From Vallitalea pronyensis (lineage in GTDB: Bacteria; Bacillota; Clostridia; Lachnospirales; Vallitaleaceae): DNA of 64,000 nucleotides. The stretch spans positions 2,747,001-2,811,000 of the forward strand of contig NZ_CP058649.1 in assembly GCF_018141445.1 (NCBI RefSeq), read 5' to 3'. The notes under the pieces are model-generated. The model was given only the letters and a program-made list of their open reading frames with translations. It was not told the origin of the DNA and made no database searches. Of this stretch, positions 54,367-62,707 are shown in pieces. Position 1 is the first letter of the stretch; every line of letters starts with the position of its first letter. Position numbers and translations under genes: made by a program.

Positions 54367-56704
54367 AGAGCAAGAATCTATGAATCAAGAACACGATAGG
54401 CAAGTTAAACAAGCTGAAACCAATGATAACCAATCCGATGACGCTTACTATGAGTTGAATATAGAAGAAGGTAAAGAGCAGCTGGACGAGATAGTCGGCA
54501 ATGAAAAAGGCACCCAGAAGGATAGCGGGAGAAAAGGTTCGACACATAAAATCAGGTATATACCTAGAACATGCATAACATTTCTAATGATTATCTTGTC
54601 AGCAATTGCAGTTGTAAGCAGCTACAGACCCATTAGGGATAGGGTATTTGATACTGAGTCGGAACAAAAGCGCTATATGGAAACCAGTGCTTTTAATCGG
54701 GAAATACTATACTTAACAAGGAATCTTATTGATAAACTCCGTCAAGATCTTCAGCCAGAAGATGAGGTTATAAATAATACGAATATCCATGTAATGAGTG
54801 TCAAATATCGAATTATAGATAAAAGAAGTAAAAAGACCTTGAGCAATTTTGATGATGAGGATATTACAGACAGCCAAATAAAGAATAACCCCTTTTATTT
54901 GCATATCCAGTCTAATGAAAATGCTGAGGTGACGCTAGAACATACACCTGAAATAAGTTTTGGTGATTATCGTATTAAGGAATTATTTACTTTTGGGGAG
55001 GAAAGGGTAGATAGGAGGAATAAAACAGTTATAACAATGTATTTATCCGATTACCAAGATATGATGAATCATTATAAAGAGAAATTGACAATTGCGTATG
55101 ATGAAATTCGACTTATTGACCATAATGATAATACTATAGAGATCATTACAACCAATGCAAACAATAAGTTTGACGAATCAAGTCATCATAGAAAGTTTGG
55201 AGACCTTGATATTACCTATATGGTGAAGGATAACCTGCTAGCATATGATGATGTTGTCGCAGATGGTATGATACAATATATGGTTGAAAAATATGTGCTC
55301 TTAATTTTAGCCATTGGTTTTATCAGTATGCTCATCATGATGATTATTGCATTTATTATACCTTATGGTTTTCAGAGCAACATACCCTTATTCCGTATTT
55401 TTAACAAATTATATATAGAATTCAAAATAGGATTATGCTTATTAATCGGCGTATTTATTGCAAGTGGTTTTCATGAATTGGGTTTTATGATTCATCCTAA
55501 TCTATGGTTTGATGCTGTTCTGAACACAGATACTTATTATTATGCAATGGGTATTACTGTTGTTAGTATTCTATTCTTGTTCATACATTTGTTTGTTGTC
55601 TATATAAAATATATTTACTATGAGGGTTTCGTTAATGGTTTCATTAAAAACAGTTTTGTACTTCTCTTGTTATTAAAGTTTTTTAATAGGCTTAAACAGC
55701 TGCTATCCATTGATATACGCCATCATAGTACAAGGAAGATCATATTAATGGCCTTAGGCAGTGTATTGCTGTTATTGATGATTTCTATTTTACCTGCCCA
55801 ATTAGGTGTCTTATTAGCCATTGCTGTAGGTGGCTTGCTGCTAAAAGCATTAACGAAACTAGCCAATGACATTAAGAGTCTTGATGACATAAGTGCTCAA
55901 CTATCAGAAGGTAACTTTGATAGGGTCATCGATGAAAGCACAGGAGGTATCCTAAGGCCTATTACAGAGAATCTGAATCGCATAAAAAAAGGCTTTAGTG
56001 TTGCAGTGAATAAAGCCACAAAGAGCCAAAAAATGAAAACAGAATTAATATCGAATGTATCTCATGATTTAAAAACACCTTTAACCTCTATTATTACTTA
56101 TGTGGATTTATTGAAAGACGAGACTTTAGACGAAGATAAGAGGAAGGAATATACGACTATATTAGATACAATGGCAAAACGGTTAAAAGTACTGATTGAA
56201 GATCTTTTTGAAGCCAGTAAGGCAAGCAGTGGCAATATAGACATACAGCTAGAAAGCTTAGATATTAACGCATTATTTCGTCAGACTTTGGGTGAGTTAG
56301 AGGAAAAGCTCAACAAGAGCGATTTGATCATCCGTCTTAATGTACCTGAAGAACCAATTATGTGTCAGTTAGATGGTAGAAGGACCTATCGTGTGTTTGA
56401 AAACATTATGACTAATATATTGAAATATGCTATGAAGGGTTCTCGGGTGTATATTCATATGATAGATGGAGAAGAGGAAGTGACCATTATCTTCCGGAAT
56501 ACTTCAGCCTATGAAATGACCTTTGATGTGCATGATATTACAGAACGATTTACCAGAGGTGATGCATCAAGGAACACAGAAGGGTCAGGTCTTGGTCTCT
56601 CCATTGCCAAAAGCTTAGTTGAACTCCAAGGGGGGCGTTTGACGATTCATGTAGATGGTGACCTGTTTAAACTAACCCTTGCGTTCCCAAAAGAAAAGAT
56701 TTAA
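54344..56704 (+). CDS. Membrane sensor histidine kinase
   Basis: The 786-residue kinase has an acidic, Gln/Asn-rich cytoplasmic N-terminus of about 70 residues and a first membrane helix (TCITFLMIILSAIAVVSS). An extracellular domain of about 220 residues, about five further helices and a HAMP-like segment follow. The dimerisation box is NVSHDLKTPLTSI and the ATPase domain ends in RNTEGSGLGLSIAKSL. The usual DxGxG box is absent, as in a group of Clostridia kinases with ITERFTRGD. The start is uncertain: TTG at 54344 overlaps the regulator gene, and ATG at 54380 does not. Confidence 0.88.
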   Translation: MDTNSRNKEQESMNQEHDRQVKQAETNDNQSDDAYYELNIEEGKEQLDEIVGNEKGTQKDSGRKGSTHKIRYIPRTCITFLMIILSAIAVVSSYRPIRDRVFDTESEQKRYMETSAFNREILYLTRNLIDKLRQDLQPEDEVINNTNIHVMSVKYRIIDKRSKKTLSNFDDEDITDSQIKNNPFYLHIQSNENAEVTLEHTPEISFGDYRIKELFTFGEERVDRRNKTVITMYLSDYQDMMNHYKEKLTIAYDEIRLIDHNDNTIEIITTNANNKFDESSHHRKFGDLDITYMVKDNLLAYDDVVADGMIQYMVEKYVLLILAIGFISMLIMMIIAFIIPYGFQSNIPLFRIFNKLYIEFKIGLCLLIGVFIASGFHELGFMIHPNLWFDAVLNTDTYYYAMGITVVSILFLFIHLFVVYIKYIYYEGFVNGFIKNSFVLLLLLKFFNRLKQLLSIDIRHHSTRKIILMALGSVLLLLMISILPAQLGVLLAIAVGGLLLKALTKLANDIKSLDDISAQLSEGNFDRVIDESTGGILRPITENLNRIKKGFSVAVNKATKSQKMKTELISNVSHDLKTPLTSIITYVDLLKDETLDEDKRKEYTTILDTMAKRLKVLIEDLFEASKASSGNIDIQLESLDINALFRQTLGELEEKLNKSDLIIRLNVPEEPIMCQLDGRRTYRVFENIMTNILKYAMKGSRVYIHMIDGEEEVTIIFRNTSAYEMTFDVHDITERFTRGDASRNTEGSGLGLSIAKSLVELQGGRLTIHVDGDLFKLTLAFPKEKI

Positions 56705-56711
56705 TGTAAAC

Positions 56712-56760
56712 CTCCATGTTGATGCTGCATTTTGTGCGGCAATCAAACATGGAGTTTTTT
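56712..56760 (+). terminator. Terminator of the two-component operon
   Basis: CTCCATGTT (56712-56720) pairs with AACATGGAG (56746-56754), with inner pairing as well, followed by six T residues. The interval 56761-56982 shows no gene. Confidence 0.88.
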
Positions 56761-56982
56761 GTGTAAAAAATTTCAGTGTATGTTAGGTATTTCGGTCTAC
56801 GTATTTTAATGACATTATAATTAAGCAATATGTACTAATAGGCTATAGAATTATGAGGTTCAGTACGATATAATAAATACGATTAAGAATTATACAATGC
56901 AAGCTTAAGTTATGATGGGTCATACACCATGAATCATAGGTTAAATAAGTTCAATAGATAGAGATGACAAGGACGTGAATGC

Positions 56983-57618
56983 ATGTTTTTCAGAAAACAA
57001 AAGATAGAAGAGCCAATCAAGATTAATCGAAAAGTGCATATGTTAACTTTGGATAGTCGATGGCATGAATTATTTGATGGGATAAAAAAGCCAAGGCATA
57101 TTGCAGATTTAGAAAAAAAATTAACCAAATTATTAGCAGAACAAGGACAGTTGACCGTTGATTTTAAAGAATATACCTTATTAAAAAAGAAAATGATGGC
57201 AGACATCATGGAAAACATGAAAGATGCCTTTGAAGATGAAGATGATTATGCCATTCATGAAATGGCCAAGAGCAAGAAATATATTCAGGATATTAAGGAT
57301 AAAATAGAAAAGATGGAAGAACGTATGGTTACCCTGCCCCAAGATATTGAGAACATCAATAAAGAGTTGTTGACCTACACCATGCAAAACTGTTATATGC
57401 GCATGTTTGAAGACAAGAAGGAATTGGAAGAATTAGAAGCGTGGATAGAGCGGGTAAGACAGGAATTGAAGGACAAGCTGGTAAGGCAAACAGAAGCAAA
57501 GGAAGAATATGATAAATTATATTCTTATATGCATGACCTTGTAGGATATGAGATTATAGAGATGTATGATAAAAAGTATGACAAGAAGTATGATAAGAAG
57601 TATCTAGGAGGCAAGTGA
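56983..57618 (+). CDS. Coiled-coil protein of unknown function upstream of acpS
   Basis: The 211-residue soluble protein is charged and predicted almost entirely helical, with long coiled coils over about residues 38-190 (IADLEKKLTKLLAEQGQLTV, DKKELEELEAWIERVRQEL). The C-terminus is a short tandem repeat, YDKKYDKKYDKKYL, encoded by three near-identical 12-nt units at about 57567-57602, which may vary in number. Its TGA overlaps the acpS ATG, so the two are translationally coupled. No family recognised. Confidence 0.72.
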   Translation: MFFRKQKIEEPIKINRKVHMLTLDSRWHELFDGIKKPRHIADLEKKLTKLLAEQGQLTVDFKEYTLLKKKMMADIMENMKDAFEDEDDYAIHEMAKSKKYIQDIKDKIEKMEERMVTLPQDIENINKELLTYTMQNCYMRMFEDKKELEELEAWIERVRQELKDKLVRQTEAKEEYDKLYSYMHDLVGYEIIEMYDKKYDKKYDKKYLGGK

Positions 57619-57992
57619 TGATAAAAGGTATTGGGACGGATATTGTGGAAATAGCCCGAATAAAAAAATCCATTGAAAATAAACGTTTCTTAGATAAATA
57701 CTTCACTGCTCAAGAAAACACACTGTTTAAAAAAAGGGATTACAGGGTGGAAACCATAGCAGGCAATTTTGCTGTGAAAGAAGCGGTGTCGAAAGTTTTA
57801 GGTACTGGTTTTATAGGCTTTACACTGACAGATATTGAAGTGTTGAGAGACCATAAGGGGAAACCGTATATACACTTATACAGAGAAGCTAAAAATCTAG
57901 CACATGCCAGTCAAATAAGGGACATACACGTGTCCATTTCACATTCAGAACATTATGTTGTTGCTGTTGCCATTGGTGAGGGTGCTATGTAA
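57618..57992 (+). CDS. acpS: Holo-[acyl-carrier-protein] synthase
   Basis: AcpS transfers phosphopantetheine from CoA to acyl carrier protein. The 124-residue product has IGTDIVEIARI with the metal-binding Asp and NFAVKEAVSKVLGTG with the catalytic Glu; VSISHSEHYVVAVAI closes the fold. The ATG at 57618 has AGGAGG 6 nt upstream and overlaps the previous stop as TGATG. AcpS followed by the NAD(P)HX repair enzyme and alanine racemase is a common Firmicutes order. Confidence 0.95.
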   Translation: MIKGIGTDIVEIARIKKSIENKRFLDKYFTAQENTLFKKRDYRVETIAGNFAVKEAVSKVLGTGFIGFTLTDIEVLRDHKGKPYIHLYREAKNLAHASQIRDIHVSISHSEHYVVAVAIGEGAM

Positions 57993-58040
57993 GTAAACGA
58001 CCAAGTCACTACAGGCTTAGTCATGGAGAGGGGATATAAT

Positions 58041-59567
58041 ATGGAAGTCGTAAAAGGTCATGAAATGAGAGACATCGATAGGTACACCATAGAAGAGCTA
58101 GAACTGCCTGGTCCAGTGTTAATGGAAAATGCAGCCATGGCTGTAGTCAGTGAGACCATTAATCAAGTACGGGAAGCAAAGAGGGTGGTTATTTGTTGTG
58201 GTGTTGGCAACAATGGTGGTGATGGGTTTGCCATTGCCAGGATTCTGCAATGCAACCATGTACAGGTATCCATTGCTATTATTGGTGACTATGAAAAGAT
58301 ACAGGGCGATGCCTATACCAATTTCCAAGTAGCTAGAAATCTTGAGATTCCGATGATCGCTTGTCGTACAGAAGATGATTTAGCAGATTTAGCCCAACTA
58401 TTAAGTTGTGCTGATGTTATTTATGATGCTATTTTTGGTACGGGACTAAGTCGGCATATTACAGGTATCTATGAACAAGCCATTCATTGCATCAATCAAT
58501 CAAATGCCTACATAATAGCAGTTGATACGCCTTCAGGTGTTCATGTGGATACAGGACAGATATTAGGTATGGCCATAAGAGCCAACCGTACCATTACATT
58601 TTGTTTACCAAAGGTTGGTTTGTTATTACACCCAGGAACAGATTATACAGGAGAATTGGTCGTTGCAGATATAGGTATACCTGACAAATCCATCCGGTAC
58701 GTTAAACCATCCATGATGTTGATGGATGACCACATGTGCAAGCATTTACTGCCTAAACGCAAACAAGAATCCCATAAGGGTACTTATGGAAAGACACTGA
58801 TGATTGCTGGTACATCGAATATGGCTGGAGCCGCTGTTATGACCACCTTGGCAGCATATCGAGCTGGTACAGGGTTGGTTAAAGTATTTATAGAAGAGAA
58901 TGTAGCCCATACAATCCCCAGTTGTGTACCAGAAGCCATTGTGGAGACTTATTGTCGTGGAGAATTCTTATCCAAAGTAGATAAAGAAAAATTAATTGCC
59001 AATTTAGAATGGGCTGATGCGGTTGCTATAGGTCCAGGACTTGGAAACGATAGTATAACCAGAGAGTTATTAGAATGTGTGTTAAGATATTACCACAAGA
59101 CGCTAGTGATCGATGCTGATGGTCTGGGTAGTTTATCACTGGATAAAGCCATTCTGGATACGGCTAGTTGTGATATTATCATCACCCCTCATTTAGGAGA
59201 GATGGCAAGATTGACCCGATCGACTGTTGAGGAAGTATCAAAAGATATAATAGGCGTAGCTCAGGCATTTAGTAAGCAGTATAACCTTGTATGTGTTCTA
59301 AAAAGTGCTCGCACAATAATTACATCACCTGAGGATGATACATGTATTAATGTTTATGGTAATGCAGGCATGGCTACAGCAGGTTCAGGTGATGTGTTAA
59401 CAGGTATTATCGTTTCTCTAATCGCTCAAGGATTGAAACCTTATGATGGTGCTTTATTAGGTGTTTATTTGCACAGTAAAGCAGGTGATTGTGCCAAAAA
59501 GAACCTGGGGGAATATGGTTTAATGGCAACAGATGTGATTAGACATCTTCCAGATGTAATGAAATGA
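58041..59567 (+). CDS. nnr: Bifunctional NAD(P)HX epimerase/dehydratase
   Basis: This metabolite-repair enzyme restores NAD(P)H from its hydrated forms. It is a fusion of 508 residues. The N-terminal YjeF epimerase domain (about 1-215) has GVGNNGGDGFAIAR and VDTPSGVHVDTG. The C-terminal ADP-dependent dehydratase (about 235-505) has HKGTYGKTLMIAGTSNMAGA, VIDADGL and AGSGDVLTGII. The ATG at 58041 follows GAGAGGGG. It lies between acpS and alr. Confidence 0.94.
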   Translation: MEVVKGHEMRDIDRYTIEELELPGPVLMENAAMAVVSETINQVREAKRVVICCGVGNNGGDGFAIARILQCNHVQVSIAIIGDYEKIQGDAYTNFQVARNLEIPMIACRTEDDLADLAQLLSCADVIYDAIFGTGLSRHITGIYEQAIHCINQSNAYIIAVDTPSGVHVDTGQILGMAIRANRTITFCLPKVGLLLHPGTDYTGELVVADIGIPDKSIRYVKPSMMLMDDHMCKHLLPKRKQESHKGTYGKTLMIAGTSNMAGAAVMTTLAAYRAGTGLVKVFIEENVAHTIPSCVPEAIVETYCRGEFLSKVDKEKLIANLEWADAVAIGPGLGNDSITRELLECVLRYYHKTLVIDADGLGSLSLDKAILDTASCDIIITPHLGEMARLTRSTVEEVSKDIIGVAQAFSKQYNLVCVLKSARTIITSPEDDTCINVYGNAGMATAGSGDVLTGIIVSLIAQGLKPYDGALLGVYLHSKAGDCAKKNLGEYGLMATDVIRHLPDVMK

Positions 59568-59608
59568 AGTATTCATGAATAATAATATAATATAGTGGGT
59601 TTAACTTG

Positions 59609-59657
59609 AGGCTGTCGAAGCATGCGTTCTATATATTGACTTTTGACAGTCTTTTTA
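59609..59657 (+). terminator. Terminator after nnr
   Basis: AGGCTGTCGAA pairs with TTTTGACAGTCT through about 11 bp with G-U pairs, followed by a T run. The downstream arm overlaps the -35 box of the alr promoter. Confidence 0.65.
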
Positions 59658-59672
59658 TATTCGTAGTATAAT
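59643..59672 (+). promoter_or_regulatory. alr promoter
   Basis: TTGACA (59643-59648), an 18-bp spacer and TATAAT (59667-59672). Confidence 0.8.
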
Positions 59673-59791
59673 ACAATCATGTTTGAGATAACAGATGACA
59701 GCATATCTGCATCGTTCATTGGATGATAACAGATTGATACCATTCCCATAACGAAGGATATGATGACTTATAGATACTTAGGAGGATTCTT

Positions 59792-60955
59792 ATGGATAAG
59801 TACAACAGAGTATACGCTTCCATTGATTTAGATGCATTAATACATAATGTTAAAGCTTGTAGAAAAAGATTATCCGAAGGCAGCATACTTATGCCGGTTG
59901 TAAAAGCAGATGGGTATGGTCATGGTGCAATACCTATATCAAAAGTACTTGTAGAAAATGGTATAAAGCGTTTAGCCGTTGCTACACTGGAGGAAGCCAT
60001 TAGCCTTAGGAAACATAATATTGATGTACCCATTCTTATATTAGGGTACACACCAGATAACATGGCTCACAAGGTCATTACGTACGATTTAATTCAAACG
60101 GTATATAAGTATTCCATGGCAGAGAATCTATCGAAAGCAGCAGAGCAATATAAGAAAAAGGCAAATATTCATCTGAAACTGGATACTGGAATGGGTAGAA
60201 TAGGATTTATACCTCATGACGAATCCATAGACACGATTAGTCGTATTTTTGATTTACCTCATTTAAGGATAGAGGGTATTTATACCCATTTTTCAAAAGC
60301 GGATGAAGCTGACAAGACGTTTACATACAACCAACTGGATCAATTTGACCAATTTGTGAAGAAATTAGAAGATAAGGGTTGTTTTATACCTATTAAGCAT
60401 ACAGCTAATAGCGCTGGCATTATTGATATAGATGAAGCTCACAAAGATATTGTCAGGCTAGGTATTTCTTTATATGGATTTTATCCATCCATGGATGTGC
60501 AAAAGAATAAAGTTGATTTACAACCTGTTTTATCACTTATTAGCCATATCATACATATAAAAGAAGTAGAGGCTGGTACCTATATAGGATATGGTGGTAC
60601 ATATCGAACAAAAGGAAAAGCTAAGATTGCTACAATTCCTGTAGGCTATGGTGATGGATATGATCGTCTCTTATCATCAAAAGGCAGCGTACTGATTGGC
60701 GGAGAATATGCACCCATTGTAGGTCGCGTGTGCATGGATCAGTTTATGGTTGATGTGACCCACATTGAAGGTGTTAAGGATTTAGATGAGGTTGTATTAA
60801 TAGGAAAACAAGGAAAAAATCACATTACAGCAGATGACATTGCTCGTATTAAAGGGACCATTAATTATGAGGTGGTTTGTCAATTAGGAAAAAGAATACC
60901 TCGGGTATATATGAGGAATCATCAAGTAGTGGCATGCGTGGACTACTTTGAATAA
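59792..60955 (+). CDS. alr: Alanine racemase
   Basis: This PLP enzyme interconverts L- and D-alanine to supply D-alanine for peptidoglycan. The 387-residue product has the cofactor Lys38 in VVKADGYGHGA, the catalytic-type Tyr in YIGYGGTYRT, and IPVGYGDGYDR and VGRVCMDQFMVDV. AGGAGG precedes the ATG. It is followed by the EndoA toxin gene, as in many Firmicutes. Confidence 0.96.
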   Translation: MDKYNRVYASIDLDALIHNVKACRKRLSEGSILMPVVKADGYGHGAIPISKVLVENGIKRLAVATLEEAISLRKHNIDVPILILGYTPDNMAHKVITYDLIQTVYKYSMAENLSKAAEQYKKKANIHLKLDTGMGRIGFIPHDESIDTISRIFDLPHLRIEGIYTHFSKADEADKTFTYNQLDQFDQFVKKLEDKGCFIPIKHTANSAGIIDIDEAHKDIVRLGISLYGFYPSMDVQKNKVDLQPVLSLISHIIHIKEVEAGTYIGYGGTYRTKGKAKIATIPVGYGDGYDRLLSSKGSVLIGGEYAPIVGRVCMDQFMVDVTHIEGVKDLDEVVLIGKQGKNHITADDIARIKGTINYEVVCQLGKRIPRVYMRNHQVVACVDYFE

Positions 60956-61178
60956 ATACTTCGCAAGCTTTTAGATTTCCATTATTTCATCACACCGAAT
61001 AAAAAAATTATTTTTTTTGGTATAGGAAAAGAGTATTTGGTGATAATGGTAAATATAAGAGAATAGCGTTGAACTTTTACATATGTTTTAGAAATACACA
61101 TGATAAGAAAATTTAAATATGTTGTTATTTTTGAAGGTGAGGTAAAGAAGTTCAGCAAAATAGCGGAGAGTGAGTAAT

Positions 61179-61526
61179 GTGGTAGTAAAACGTGGGGATG
61201 TATTTTACGCAGATTTAAGACCAGTTATTGGTTCTGAACAAGGTGGTATACGTCCAGTACTTATCGTTCAAAATGATATCGGAAATAAATATAGTCCAAC
61301 TGTGATTTGTTCAGCTATAACATCGCAGATTAACAAAGCTAAGCTTCCAACCCATGTGGAAATTGAAGCAAAGAAATATGACCTCGTCAAAGATTCGGTT
61401 ATCTTACTTGAACAAGTAAGAACAATCGATAAAAAGCGTTTGAAAGAAAAAGTGTGTCATTTGGAAGATCAAGTAATGGAAAAAGTGGATAAAGCTTTGA
61501 TTGTTAGTTTTGGCGTTGATACATAG
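61179..61526 (+). CDS. ndoA: EndoA/MazF-family mRNA interferase toxin
   Basis: This type II toxin endoribonuclease cleaves mRNA at short sequences. The 115-residue product aligns with B. subtilis EndoA, with catalytic-type Arg25 in [12 protein letters not shown] and Thr48 in ICSAIT. GTG at 61179 follows GGAGA with good spacing and gives the usual [13 protein letters not shown] start. In many Firmicutes the antitoxin gene sits between alr and this gene. Here the 223-nt gap has no frame that could encode it. Confidence 0.93.
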   Translation: MVVKRGDVFYADLRPVIGSEQGGIRPVLIVQNDIGNKYSPTVICSAITSQINKAKLPTHVEIEAKKYDLVKDSVILLEQVRTIDKKRLKEKVCHLEDQVMEKVDKALIVSFGVDT

Positions 61527-61530
61527 TTAA

Positions 61531-61556
61531 AAGGCTTCCGTAAGGGAGCCTTAATT
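61531..61556 (+). terminator. ndoA terminator
   Basis: AAGGCTTCC (61531-61539) pairs with GGGAGCCTT (61544-61552), with one G-U pair. The T run after it is short. Confidence 0.7.
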
Positions 61557-61628
61557 AGTGTGCAAAATGAAATAAGCCGAATAGAAGTAGTTTGTAAAAA
61601 TGCAGGTAGATCATGCAAAAAATAGTTC

Positions 61629-61656
61629 TTGTCTTTTGGAATAAAACGTATATAAT
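61629..61656 (+). promoter_or_regulatory. Promoter of the AEC transporter gene
   Basis: TTGTCT (61629-61634), a 16-bp spacer and TATAAT (61651-61656). Confidence 0.65.
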
Positions 61657-61715
61657 GATAGATGAGTTGCTTTACATATGTATGAAACGTGATAAACATT
61701 AAAAGGGGATATATC

Positions 61716-62642
61716 ATGAATTTTAGTGCAATTATCAATCAAATAATTGTTTTGTTTTTAGTGCTGTTTTTAGGCTACTTCATTCGAAAAAGACATATCA
61801 TTGACGATCATACCAGTAAAAAATTATCAAGTCTCATCGTTAATGTAACAGCGCCCATGCTTATTTTAAGTTCAATGATGAGTAAATCAAATCTAGGTAG
61901 GGATGAGATATTAGGGATATTATTGCTATCCGTTATGGTGTACATATGTTTATTTCTTATGACTTTTATTGTGCCGCGTCTGCTACGGGTTGAACAGCAC
62001 AACTTGGGGGTCTATAAATTTATGATTATGTTTTCAAATGTAGGCTTTATGGGGTTTCCAGTTGTGAATGCTATATTTGGACGAGAAGCTGTCTTTTATG
62101 CTTCTATATACAATCTGCCATTCTATGCGTTGGTGTATACGTTAGGTATATTCTTTGTTTCCTCGAACAATAAGGAAAAAACTAAGTTTGAATTTAAAAA
62201 AATGCTAAACCCTGGTATCTGTGCGATCATCATTGGGCTTATTCTATTTTCACTCAAATGGTCACCACATATTACCATAAAAGATACCGTAAACATGATA
62301 GGAGGTCTTACAACCCCCTTATCCATGATTGTAATCGGTGCTTCATTAGCCAATGTAAACATTAAAAATATATTTTCAAATGGTCGATTATACATATATT
62401 GTGTACTAAAATTAATTGTTTTTCCAGTAGCCATTTTATTGGCTATTCGAAATTTTGGGTTTAATCCCATTATGGCTGGTGTACCTGTTATTATTACAGG
62501 TATGCCTGTAGCAGCTAATGCAGTCATATTAAGTAAAGAATTTGGTGGGAATGAGGTGTTAGCTTCAGAAGGGGTATTTATTAGTACCATGTTATCTATT
62601 CTCACCATTCCGCTGATGGTTTATTTATTAAGCATGGTGTAA
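61716..62642 (+). CDS. AEC-family transporter (auxin efflux carrier-like)
   Basis: The 308-residue membrane protein has about ten helices in two inverted halves: VLFLGYFIRKRHIIDD and FSNVGFMGFPVVNAIFG in the first, TTPLSMIVIGASLANV and ITGMPVAANAVILSKEFGGN in the second. The family includes malate and other carboxylate carriers; the substrate here is unknown. AAGGGG precedes the ATG at 61716, so the longer frame from 61689 is rejected. Confidence 0.9.
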   Translation: MNFSAIINQIIVLFLVLFLGYFIRKRHIIDDHTSKKLSSLIVNVTAPMLILSSMMSKSNLGRDEILGILLLSVMVYICLFLMTFIVPRLLRVEQHNLGVYKFMIMFSNVGFMGFPVVNAIFGREAVFYASIYNLPFYALVYTLGIFFVSSNNKEKTKFEFKKMLNPGICAIIIGLILFSLKWSPHITIKDTVNMIGGLTTPLSMIVIGASLANVNIKNIFSNGRLYIYCVLKLIVFPVAILLAIRNFGFNPIMAGVPVIITGMPVAANAVILSKEFGGNEVLASEGVFISTMLSILTIPLMVYLLSMV

Positions 62643-62707
62643 GTCAGCATGTAGCAATATCATAGTCGCCCTATACAATTTTTTAGACATAGTAAGGAAT
62701 GATAAGT

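Noticed and set aside
57567..57602. Tandem 12-nt repeats as a CRISPR or phase-variation locus
   Set aside because: Only three in-frame units within a coding region with no spacers; repeat change would not shift the frame.
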